A DNA stretch of 36,429 bases from assembly GCA_016342355.1 (NCBI GenBank), contig JAEINP010000047.1, forward strand, positions 1 to 36,429. Direction: 5' to 3'. The DNA is from Desulfatibacillum sp. (GTDB lineage: Bacteria > Desulfobacterota > Desulfobacteria > Desulfobacterales > Desulfatibacillaceae). Under the pieces are notes generated by a model, which saw only the letters and a list, made by a program, of their open reading frames with translations, did not search any database and had not been told where the DNA came from. This document shows, piece by piece, positions 23,139-31,147 of the stretch (positions within the stretch are counted from its first letter, which is position 1; each line of letters opens with the position of its first letter). The translations under genes and the position numbers were made by a program.

Positions 23139-23490
23139 TTGCGTTAATGCCTGGATAGCTCCTTGGGCTGGTGTCGGGTGAACCAGCGTATTTTCGTTAC
23201 CTGCATATCTCTCAGTCCGTCATTCCCGCCTGCGCGAGGATGATGGACTTGTGAGGCGTTTGCCACGCTGTTTTTTGTAGGGGCGTCTGCTTGCTGCGCC
23301 TTGTGGTTTTGCAGGGGTTGGGTCTCCCAACCCTTAGGCAGGGCAAACCCTGCGGCTACATGGGAAGATGAAAGGCAACCGAATGGTTGAAATCTCCGGT
23401 GGCATGGAATGCCTTGTGGCCTATGCCGTTATTTTTACTCTAACCGCCGCCATTCCCCAATGCGGGGACAGACTGCTATCCCGCGATCAG
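23139..23490. repeat. Intergenic region with REP-like elements, including a divergent copy of the 5' repeat family
   Basis: No gene is seen between the convergent membrane-protein and surface-protein genes. A CATTCCCGCCTGCGCG element (23221-23236) is a common bacterial REP-type word. Then 23271-23363 repeats the architecture seen at 1-62: TTGGG/CCCAA hairpin (23318-23330), GCAGGG-CAAA-CCCTGC hairpin (23338-23353), and the GCGGCTACATGG end found in the other module. No T-rich terminator is evident for either flanking gene. Confidence 0.65.
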
Positions 23491-26400
23491 TCATCGAAGT
23501 TCATACAGGGTCTGCATAATATAGATCGCTTCTGCCAAATCAATCTTCCCATTTCCGTTGATGTCCTTTATTCGGGACGCCATGGGCGCCTCCTTTTGGG
23601 AAAGGACTTTTAAAACAGTGATGGCGTCCACCAGATAATATGGTTTTGAGCCGCCCCGGACAGGCCAGATAGCATAAGAATTTCCCTTATTCTTTTTTTG
23701 AGAATAACCCCATCTCAAATATAATTGAAAACAGTCTGTTTCGGAATATGCGGTGGAGGTCCAGTATTCTCGCACAACATTGGTAAAAGGATGGTCCGCA
23801 GGCAGAACCGGGTCTTTATTGCTATAATCAAGTAGGCTTGCCATCTCTTCCACATTTGGCAGCCGCCAGTCCGAGTGTCCCAGATAGGCCGTCCCATTGC
23901 GTGTTTCCATGTTGGATAGGGCAATCTCCCAACTGGCGCTTTCCACCGAAGCGTTTTTCGTCCACATGAGATGGGTCATCAGGTCCGTTACTGTCCCGTC
24001 ACCGTGGTCGAGGAACCGGGGGGATGGCCAAGCAACTCCCTTATTCCATGCGCCATCCTGGCCGGTGCCGAGACAATCGATTTCATTATTTGCATTGTCG
24101 TAGCATTTGGTCTGACCGGTTCGCGCAACCGCCGCAACGGCGGTAATGCCAGCGTCGCGCACAGGCCAGGCTTGCGTATAAGCACTCGTGCTCGTCTTTC
24201 CCGCGTAGTAAAAAGGATAAAATCTTGCTGATCCGCGAAGGGCTCCTAAAAACATTGGGTCGGGAACGCTTGTAGATGACCACCAAAATTGCTCGCCGCC
24301 AATGGGCGAACCATGGGCCACGAAACCCCAGGTTTCCAGCAAAGCCGTGCCGGTAATGGTCAGATCGCCACTATACAGACTGCGCATTTCATTGGCGTTG
24401 GGCAGCCGCCAATCCGCATAATCGCCATTGTAACCGGCGCAACCGCTGATATCGTAGGTCCCGTCGTTGATGCCCGTAACAAAATCAAGGGCTTGCTGCC
24501 ATGTCACTTCACCCCAATAAAAAGTTCCAAAGCCGATGACTGCTGTGCAGGTGCTGTGCTTGAGCCACATGAGGCCGGTCAGGAGGTCGGTGACAGTGCC
24601 GTCGCCGTTATCCACAAAGCGGGGCTCAGGCCAGTCTGCGCCCATTTGCAGGTCCCCGTCATCGCCCGTGGCGTAGCTGGTTTTCTGCCCGGTCTTGCGC
24701 AGCACTACGGCTGGTAATCCCAATGTATAGGCATTTCCGCTGAGGGGGACTTCCACGACCGGGAAAGCGCTGTCATTGGAAGGGATAGTCAAAAGAGCCT
24801 CTTTGTCGCCCGATGATACGGGCGTCATGGCCACGTCCACGCTGCACTGGGCGCCGGGGGCAAGGGTCGTTCCGGAACATGTGTCGCTGTCAATGAGGAA
24901 TTCCGCCGCGTTTTTTCCGGCAAAATCGATCTGGCCGACCGTCCGGTTGCCGTCGGTGCTGTTGGTGATCAGAAAGGTCTGCAACGGCGAACGGCCGCCT
25001 GCTTCAGTGGCGGTAAAGGCAGCGAAGGTCGGATCGGGGATGAGGTCGGAAGCGGGGGTGAGGTCCGTTTCTTCCGATACGAAGTTGTTGTCCGTATTCG
25101 TATCGCCCGAGTCGCTATAAGCAAACGCTTCCAAACCGGCCGCGCCGATACGGGCCGGAACTGCGGTCAATGTTACGGTGGCGGTTGTTGACGGATCCAG
25201 GTCGCCCAGTTCGCAATGGAAAGACGCCCCGCCCGTGCAGCTTCCCACGGAAGGCGACAGCACAACCGAATCAAACACACCGGACAGCTCGCCCTGGAGG
25301 GTCGTGTTCGCGGCGGTATCCGGGCCTTTGTTTTCCACCGTCAGGGTATGGATCAACGCCTCGCCCACCTTGACCGGATCGGCGTTTTCCTCTCCGGTCA
25401 GTTCCAGATCGCTGAAAATAAGATAGGCGGTATATATGGACCCGAATTTCGTCACAAATCCGTCATACGTCCCCTGAAGGGAGTTCTGCTTGGGAAAGGA
25501 GCCGTTGGGAAAATCAATCCCCCCAATAACCGGAAAGGTCTGGGAAGTGGTCTGGCCCGCCGCATAGATCGCCCCATTCGCATCCATGGCTACGGTGCTT
25601 ACGGTATCCCAGTTATTTCCGCCCAGGTAAGTGGAAAAATAAAGGGCCGAGCCCCCCGGCGTATAGACCGTGACAAAACCGTCCCACCAATCCCCCGGAT
25701 CCTCAAGGCCCCTGGCGAAATCCGGCTGGGCAGGATTGACCAGGGGAAAGCCGATATCGGAGTCGTTACTGGATTTGGTATGTCCGCCCACACAGATGTA
25801 TCCTTGGGGGTCCACGGCTATGGCATAACCGCGCTCCATTTCCGAACCACCCAAATAGGTGGAAAAAACAAGCTCGGAACCGTCTGCACTGAATTCTGCC
25901 ACAAAAGCGTCGACATTGCCGCCATAGACGCCCTGGACCGGACTTGCCGTGGGAAACGTCTCGGAACTTGTAATGCCGGTGACATATGCCCGGCCGTTGG
26001 AATCCAGGGCAATGCCCTGGCATCGTTCCGCGGCGGACCCTGCCCCTCCGTCATTGGACCCCAGGTAGGTGGAGTACACGAGGCCGGAACCTTCCGGATT
26101 AAATTTGGTCACCACACCATCATAGGAACCGCCAGCATGGGCGCCCTGATAGGGATTAACGACCGGATAATCCGTTGAACTGGTTTCTCCCGCCATATAG
26201 GCGCAACCAGCGCTATCCACGGCGATTCCCCGGCCCCAGTCATCTTTGGTTCCGCCCATATAGGTCGAATAATGCAGCATACCTGCGGTGGGATCGATCT
26301 TCATGACAAAGGCGTCCGTTGCAAACTGGGGATTGTCTATAATCAACTGGCCCTGATAGGCGTTGGCCGTAACAGGAAAATCCTCCGCATAGGTTTGGCC

Positions 26401-27747
26401 GGTTATGTAGACGTAATCATTGGAGTCCACGGCCACCCCGGAAACAGTCCCGTCGCTGCTGCCCCCGAAACGGGTGGAGAACAACAGCGCACTCCCGTCG
26501 CCCTTGATCTGGGCCACGAACATGCCGCCTTTGGTATACAGAGGTCGCACCTCCGGAAAAAGTGTCGAACCCCTCCCGACCACGATCACATTGCCCTTGG
26601 AGTCCAGGGCCAGGGACGTGATGGTGTCGACTCCCCAGCCCCCCAGAATGGTGCTCCACTCCAGAAAGGCCCCGGAACGGTGGACCTTGGCCGCCCAGGC
26701 GTCCTGTTCGACGCTCAGACTGGAATCATTGGCCGCGTTCGGGATCTGACTGACGGCGGGAAAGTCCGTCGCTGTGGTCGTACCCCCGATATAAACGCCC
26801 CCATCAGCGCCAACGGCGATTCCCCCCACTCCTTCGGCATTGACACTCTCTTCATCGGTTCCACCAATATATGAGGAAAACTGAAAGCCCGGATCAATGA
26901 CCAGGGTTCGCTCGGCGTCATAGGCCGCGACGTTAAACCCGTAAAGCCCCGACCCCAAGGCCCTGTAGCCTCCCTCCACGGTTTCACGGAGACTGTCCGT
27001 TTTTTGGTAGACGACGGGCCGGTGCTGCAGGACGCGGGCGCCGCATGGTGTGGACATAACCAGGGCGCCGTCATCAGATACTCCCCCTGCCTCGGCGCCG
27101 TCAAAAGCGATACGGATTTGTGAAGGATTAGCGCCAGGGCGGACGATGAAATCATACTCCAGCATCCTCGGATTGCCGTAAAAAACCAGGTCGATCCCTG
27201 GATACACGGACACATATTTGACCTTTCGATAAGTCGGAATGCCCGTCCTCCATTTGGCCGGGTCAGGCCCTTTAAAGTAGTTGACCTTCCCGGGGAGCGC
27301 ACCAATCGCCTCGATTTGGGGGAAAGGCCTGGCGCCGACAATCCGCATGCGAATCCGCTCCGGTTTTACTGAAACAGCCGCGCCGCTGTCCGGCGATATG
27401 GACTGCTGTGTGGAGCCTTGGCGCGTAACCAAAAAATCCACGGCGTTGTCATAAAAATAAAGCGTCGCCCCGGGGCAGCGGGCTACATAACGCACATTGC
27501 TTTCTGCCTGCCCCTCATTGGGCTCGAAGGTCATGGGCAGCCTGCCCATGGTTTCGCCAGCCATCTTGGAGTCAAACGCTGGTTGGCCAGTCGCGGCAGC
27601 CAGGGCCGGGGCCGCTGTCACCGCAACGAGTATGGAAAGGACTGTCAAAAAAACAGTTAAAGATATTTTAATGGAAGAAAGCCCCGGATTTAGCCAACGG
27701 AATCTTGCCAGGACAAATGGAAGCCATCGGGTTTTAACAGCATGCAT
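23491..27747 (-). CDS. Large mosaic surface protein: SBBP repeats, two Lcl-type domains, dockerin-like tail
   Basis: This predicted secreted protein of 1418 residues starts with a long signal region (hydrophobic segment ending PALAAA, about 30-52). An N-terminal domain (FEPNEGQ onward) is typical of SBBP proteins. About seven SBBP beta-propeller-type repeats follow (STYLGG ... IAVD ... YVTG ... FPV). Next come a DUF11-like segment (HTLTVENKGPDTA), an Ig-like anchor-type segment (FLITNSTDG ... LSGNA), two Lcl C-terminal/DUF1566 domains (DGTVTDL.TGLMW ... DWRLPN ... WPVR) and a C-terminal EF-hand-like DINGNGKIDLAEAI, like half a dockerin. ATG 27747 has AAGAGGTG upstream; a 49-residue upstream extension in frame has no signal character. 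It probably acts at the cell surface; function unknown. Confidence 0.88.
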   Translation of the reverse strand: MHAVKTRWLPFVLARFRWLNPGLSSIKISLTVFLTVLSILVAVTAAPALAAATGQPAFDSKMAGETMGRLPMTFEPNEGQAESNVRYVARCPGATLYFYDNAVDFLVTRQGSTQQSISPDSGAAVSVKPERIRMRIVGARPFPQIEAIGALPGKVNYFKGPDPAKWRTGIPTYRKVKYVSVYPGIDLVFYGNPRMLEYDFIVRPGANPSQIRIAFDGAEAGGVSDDGALVMSTPCGARVLQHRPVVYQKTDSLRETVEGGYRALGSGLYGFNVAAYDAERTLVIDPGFQFSSYIGGTDEESVNAEGVGGIAVGADGGVYIGGTTTATDFPAVSQIPNAANDSSLSVEQDAWAAKVHRSGAFLEWSTILGGWGVDTITSLALDSKGNVIVVGRGSTLFPEVRPLYTKGGMFVAQIKGDGSALLFSTRFGGSSDGTVSGVAVDSNDYVYITGQTYAEDFPVTANAYQGQLIIDNPQFATDAFVMKIDPTAGMLHYSTYMGGTKDDWGRGIAVDSAGCAYMAGETSSTDYPVVNPYQGAHAGGSYDGVVTKFNPEGSGLVYSTYLGSNDGGAGSAAERCQGIALDSNGRAYVTGITSSETFPTASPVQGVYGGNVDAFVAEFSADGSELVFSTYLGGSEMERGYAIAVDPQGYICVGGHTKSSNDSDIGFPLVNPAQPDFARGLEDPGDWWDGFVTVYTPGGSALYFSTYLGGNNWDTVSTVAMDANGAIYAAGQTTSQTFPVIGGIDFPNGSFPKQNSLQGTYDGFVTKFGSIYTAYLIFSDLELTGEENADPVKVGEALIHTLTVENKGPDTAANTTLQGELSGVFDSVVLSPSVGSCTGGASFHCELGDLDPSTTATVTLTAVPARIGAAGLEAFAYSDSGDTNTDNNFVSEETDLTPASDLIPDPTFAAFTATEAGGRSPLQTFLITNSTDGNRTVGQIDFAGKNAAEFLIDSDTCSGTTLAPGAQCSVDVAMTPVSSGDKEALLTIPSNDSAFPVVEVPLSGNAYTLGLPAVVLRKTGQKTSYATGDDGDLQMGADWPEPRFVDNGDGTVTDLLTGLMWLKHSTCTAVIGFGTFYWGEVTWQQALDFVTGINDGTYDISGCAGYNGDYADWRLPNANEMRSLYSGDLTITGTALLETWGFVAHGSPIGGEQFWWSSTSVPDPMFLGALRGSARFYPFYYAGKTSTSAYTQAWPVRDAGITAVAAVARTGQTKCYDNANNEIDCLGTGQDGAWNKGVAWPSPRFLDHGDGTVTDLMTHLMWTKNASVESASWEIALSNMETRNGTAYLGHSDWRLPNVEEMASLLDYSNKDPVLPADHPFTNVVREYWTSTAYSETDCFQLYLRWGYSQKKNKGNSYAIWPVRGGSKPYYLVDAITVLKVLSQKEAPMASRIKDINGNGKIDLAEAIYIMQTLYELR

Positions 27748-28218
27748 CGCGCACCTCTTGCCACTCAGTCGATTATGATTGGTAGGATGATAAATATTTT
27801 GGGTCAGCGAAGTCTCGGCCGGACAACCCAGATTGGGCAATCCATAAGGCCAAGGCCCGATAGCTATGTGAAATGGGGATCGGGGGGAAATCACCCCGGA
27901 TGCCCGATTGCAATTGCGTTTTTTCTTCCGCGTTCCTTGGCGTACTCTGCGTCTTTGCCTATGTCATTTCTTATAGTTTGGAACAATACCATAAAAAATG
28001 TCGGACTGCAAAATGGGAAACACGCCAAACCCGGAAAGGCGGTTTGCATTTTCCGGCCAATAGCCGGTGGGCAAATATAGGCGCTTGGAAAATCCACGGC
28101 TTTTGCTCCCGCTGCCACAATCTTCCATGCAATATGTTGCGGCTGAGGCTGAGGTATGATAATCTTTTGAAATGATAAAGCAGTTATATCCATCAACCTT
28201 TTCCTCGGGAGGTGGGCA
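27748..28218. other. Divergent intergenic region upstream of the surface protein and SCP2 genes
   Basis: This 471-base gap shows no believable gene. Near 28022-28075 the DNA is rich in inverted repeats (AAACC/GGTTT around CGGAAAGGC; CCGGC-CAATA-GCCGG inside TTTGC/GCAAA), so the RNA could be structured on either strand. TATAGT at 27972-27977 is a possible -10 without a good -35. GGGAGG (28207-28212) is the ribosome binding site of the SCP2-like gene. Confidence 0.4.
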
Positions 28219-28800
28219 GTGACAAACTCCATGACCCTTACCCTCAACCTGGATGTCGATGAACTCATGACCGGGTTTATCCCCAAAGTGGTCAGAGAAT
28301 TCATGCGCCACGTCAACACGTCGGCCCAGTTTCAGGGCACGGAAATGTCCCTGGTTGTGGCCATATCCGGCAGAGAGTATTCCTACGTCCTCAAGGACGG
28401 GGAAAACCTGACAGCCAGGGAGGGCGGCCTGGACGCTCCCATGGTTCGGGTGGCTCTCACCCTGGAGGATATGGAAAAACTCATCCTCATGAAGAATATT
28501 GACCTTTTCATGGGCATGCCATCGGACAGCGTGGCCCAGGCCAGCAAAAAGCGGGCGGCGGTGGAGGTCGTAAAGGGCATGGTGGGCCTGGAGCTTACCA
28601 ACGATGACGGCGGCGTAAGCAAAATTTCCGTCATTCTCAACAACGTCCGGGAGCCCCAAGCCGTGTTCAAATTGTCCATGGAACACGCCCGGCAAATGAT
28701 GGCGGGCAAAATGAATCCTGTCAGTATGTTCATGAGCGGCCAGCTTAAGATCGAAGGCGATATCGGGTTCGCCATGGCCCTTCAACCCCTGTTTACCTGA
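28219..28800 (+). CDS. SCP2 sterol-carrier-like domain protein
   Basis: This 193-residue protein resembles bacterial SCP2-family proteins: a mixed alpha/beta body and the C-terminal SGQLKIEGDIGFAMAL segment characteristic of the domain, which binds lipids or acyl chains in a hydrophobic tunnel. There is no signal peptide. The GTG start is six bases after GGAGG; ATG 28231 is further from it. It lies 76 bases upstream of the moxR gene in the same direction, so it probably heads the same operon. What it binds is unknown. Confidence 0.75.
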   Translation: MTNSMTLTLNLDVDELMTGFIPKVVREFMRHVNTSAQFQGTEMSLVVAISGREYSYVLKDGENLTAREGGLDAPMVRVALTLEDMEKLILMKNIDLFMGMPSDSVAQASKKRAAVEVVKGMVGLELTNDDGGVSKISVILNNVREPQAVFKLSMEHARQMMAGKMNPVSMFMSGQLKIEGDIGFAMALQPLFT

Positions 28801-28876
28801 GTCCGGCCTCCTGGTCGGGAACAGGCGCCTGGCCGGAGAATGGCAAAAGATCATCGAACCCCAGACGGAGCAGAAT

Positions 28877-29818
28877 ATGCCGCATACCCAGGCTCGGGAG
28901 ATTTGCGCCCGGATTGTTAACAATATCGAAAAGGTCATGCGCGGCCAGGCAAAAGCCATTCGCACACTCATGGCCGGATTCGCCAGCGGAGGGCATGTTT
29001 TATTGGAAGACGTGCCGGGAACCGGCAAGACCACCCTGGCAAAGGCCCTGGCCCTTTCCATGTCCCTGGATTTCTCCCGCATCCAGTTCACCCCGGACCT
29101 GCTTCCTTCGGATATCCTGGGCGTGTCGGTATTCAATCAAAAGGAAAACGCCTTTCACTTTCATAAGGGGCCGGTGTTCACCAACATTCTTCTGGCCGAC
29201 GAGATCAACCGCAGCTCTCCCCGCACCCAAAGCGCTCTTTTGGAAGCCATGGCCGAAAGCCAGGTGAGCATTGACGGCAAACTCCGCAGGCTGGAAAATG
29301 TGTTTTTTGTGGTCGCCACCCAGAATCCCGTGGAAACCGCAGGCACCTATCCCCTGCCCGAAGCCCAGATGGACCGGTTCGCCCTCCAGTTCTCCCTGGG
29401 ATACGTGGCGCCCGAGGTGGAAGTGTCCATCATGTCCGACCAGGGAACCCGCCACCCCCTGGAAAACCTGGGTCCTTGCGTGAATATGGAGGACGTTCTC
29501 CTTTTGCGCGGCGAGGTGGGCAAGGTGGCTATCAGCGAGGAACTCAAACGCTATATTGTGGATTTGGTGGGCGCCACCCGAAGCGAAGAGGGAGTCCTCC
29601 TGGGCGCCAGCCCCCGAGCCTCCCTGGCGCTCATGAAAATTTCCCAGGCCCTGGCCATCATAGACAACCAGCGTTTTGTTTCGCCGGACCATATTCAGGA
29701 AATCGCCGCGCCTGTCATCGCGCACCGTATGGTCATGGACCCCCAGGCCAGGTTTTCCGGCCACTCCGCCCGGGCAGTGGTGGAAGCCCTGTTAAAACGG
29801 ATTCCCGTCCCAGCCTGA
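28877..29818 (+). CDS. MoxR-family AAA+ ATPase
   Basis: This 313-residue cytosolic ATPase belongs to the MoxR (AAA_3) family, chaperone-like proteins that usually partner with vWA proteins. Walker A GTGKT is at 48-52 and Walker B has Asp108-Glu109 (LLADEINRS). Sensor-1 (ATQNPVE) and the C-terminal lid (SPRASLAL) are present. It is followed by DUF58 and transglutaminase genes, the common MoxR-DUF58-TgpA order. In this operon no vWA protein is encoded; the nearest are the two in the operon at 18836-21976. Confidence 0.94.
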   Translation: MPHTQAREICARIVNNIEKVMRGQAKAIRTLMAGFASGGHVLLEDVPGTGKTTLAKALALSMSLDFSRIQFTPDLLPSDILGVSVFNQKENAFHFHKGPVFTNILLADEINRSSPRTQSALLEAMAESQVSIDGKLRRLENVFFVVATQNPVETAGTYPLPEAQMDRFALQFSLGYVAPEVEVSIMSDQGTRHPLENLGPCVNMEDVLLLRGEVGKVAISEELKRYIVDLVGATRSEEGVLLGASPRASLALMKISQALAIIDNQRFVSPDHIQEIAAPVIAHRMVMDPQARFSGHSARAVVEALLKRIPVPA

Positions 29819-29839
29819 CAAGGGACCCCGGGGGACAGC

Positions 29840-31147
29840 ATGCTCAGTCGTTTCCTATTCCTCTATTTTCGCATCATGCGTTCTTTAAGATACCACTGGC
29901 GGGAGCGCTTTACCCCGCCCGGCAGGCTGGTGTGGGCGGTGATCATTTTTTCCGCCATGGTGGGCATAGACACCAATCGCACCACGTCCTTTCAGGTATT
30001 TTGCTTCTTTTTCGTGGTCATGTTTTTTGCCCTGGCGGCCAGCAGGTTTTTTTCCTGCTCCATAAAGGCCACCCGAAACCTGCCCCGGTTCGGCGCCGCA
30101 GGACAAACCCTCCACTATGCCATTCACCTTAAAAACCACGGCCAACGCAGGGAAATTGGCCTTGGCTGTTGGGAGATCATGCGGGACATACGTCCTGGCC
30201 TGGAAGAACTGGAGGCCGGGTATTGGCCCCGTAATCCCCTGGCGATTTATCGGCGCCTCAAAGACCAATCCCGCTGGGCCTATCCCCGGGGCATAGCCAT
30301 GGCCCTTCCTGACATGGGACCGGGCGCCAGCGCGGAAATTCAGGCAAGCATCGTCCCCACGGCAAGGGGACGCATGAATTTTGACGATATCGCCATTGTT
30401 CGGCCCGATCCCTTTAATCTGGTCAACGCGTTTCGCTGCGCATCCCACAGGCAGTCGGTCCTGATCCTGCCCAAAAGGTACGATTTGCCGCTCATTAATC
30501 TCCCAAGCATCAGAAAACATCAGCCGGGAGGTTTTTCCACCGCCCATTCCGTGGGGGATTCGGAGGAATTCCTGTCCATGCGGGACTACCAGCCAGGAGA
30601 TCCCCTGCGGCGCATCCATTGGCGCAGTTGGGCCAAAACCGGCAAACCCATTGTTAAGGAATATCAGGAAGAATTTTTTGTGCGCCACGCCCTGATCCTG
30701 GACACTTTTCTCAACGGCCAGTCCAGGCAGGTTTTCGAGGAAGCCGTGTCTGTGGCCGCCTCCTTTGCCAGTTCCGTCCAAACCCGGGAAAGCCTCCTGG
30801 ATCTCATGTTCGTTGGCAACAAAGCCTATTGCTTTACCACGGGCAGGGGGCTTGCCCACGAAGGCCTTATGCTAGAGGTGCTGGCTTCTGTCTCGCCAAG
30901 CACAGGCAAACCCTTTTCCTCCCTGCCGCCCATCGTGCTAAGGAGGGCTTCCCTGCTGAGCGGATGCATATGCGTGTTTTTATGCTGGGATCAGGAACGG
31001 CGGGATTTTGTCCAACGTATGGAAATGCACGGCATACCTGTTCTGCCTGTTGTAGTTACGGACCAGGATAAATCCCCGGGGGATTCCCCGGAAAAATGCC
31101 GCTTTGTCCATATAGACTCCATGGTGGAGGACCTGGCCAACTTATGA
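29840..31147 (+). CDS. DUF58 membrane protein
   Basis: This 435-residue protein has two membrane segments near the N-terminus (about 30-65), a beta-rich middle part and the DUF58 signature at about 246-262 (MRDYQPGDPLRRIHW, then W-x-x-x-A-K-T-G). DUF58 proteins are usual companions of MoxR ATPases and their C-terminal part has a vWA-like fold by family knowledge, which could supply the MoxR partner here. It starts 21 bases after moxR with GGGGGA as ribosome binding site and overlaps the transglutaminase gene by ATGA. Confidence 0.9.
   Translation: MLSRFLFLYFRIMRSLRYHWRERFTPPGRLVWAVIIFSAMVGIDTNRTTSFQVFCFFFVVMFFALAASRFFSCSIKATRNLPRFGAAGQTLHYAIHLKNHGQRREIGLGCWEIMRDIRPGLEELEAGYWPRNPLAIYRRLKDQSRWAYPRGIAMALPDMGPGASAEIQASIVPTARGRMNFDDIAIVRPDPFNLVNAFRCASHRQSVLILPKRYDLPLINLPSIRKHQPGGFSTAHSVGDSEEFLSMRDYQPGDPLRRIHWRSWAKTGKPIVKEYQEEFFVRHALILDTFLNGQSRQVFEEAVSVAASFASSVQTRESLLDLMFVGNKAYCFTTGRGLAHEGLMLEVLASVSPSTGKPFSSLPPIVLRRASLLSGCICVFLCWDQERRDFVQRMEMHGIPVLPVVVTDQDKSPGDSPEKCRFVHIDSMVEDLANL

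Noticed and set aside
25216-26874. Long plus-strand open frames inside the surface-protein gene
   Set aside because: They are antisense shadows of the SBBP repeats, with repeat-like peptide composition and no start signals.
27748-27894. 49-residue N-terminal extension of the surface protein
   Set aside because: The extension has no signal character or ribosome binding site, while ATG 27747 has one and is followed by a signal peptide.
27742-28080. Plus-strand 112-codon frame upstream of the SCP2 gene
   Set aside because: No ribosome binding site, no recognisable domain, and it begins within the divergent gene's start region.
28000-28090. Possible GEMM-type c-di-GMP riboswitch upstream of the SCP2 gene
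   Set aside because: It has an AAACC...GAAA...GG stem and a TAGCCGG element, but the conserved GACGCAAAGCC core is missing. An Infernal scan with the GEMM models would decide.
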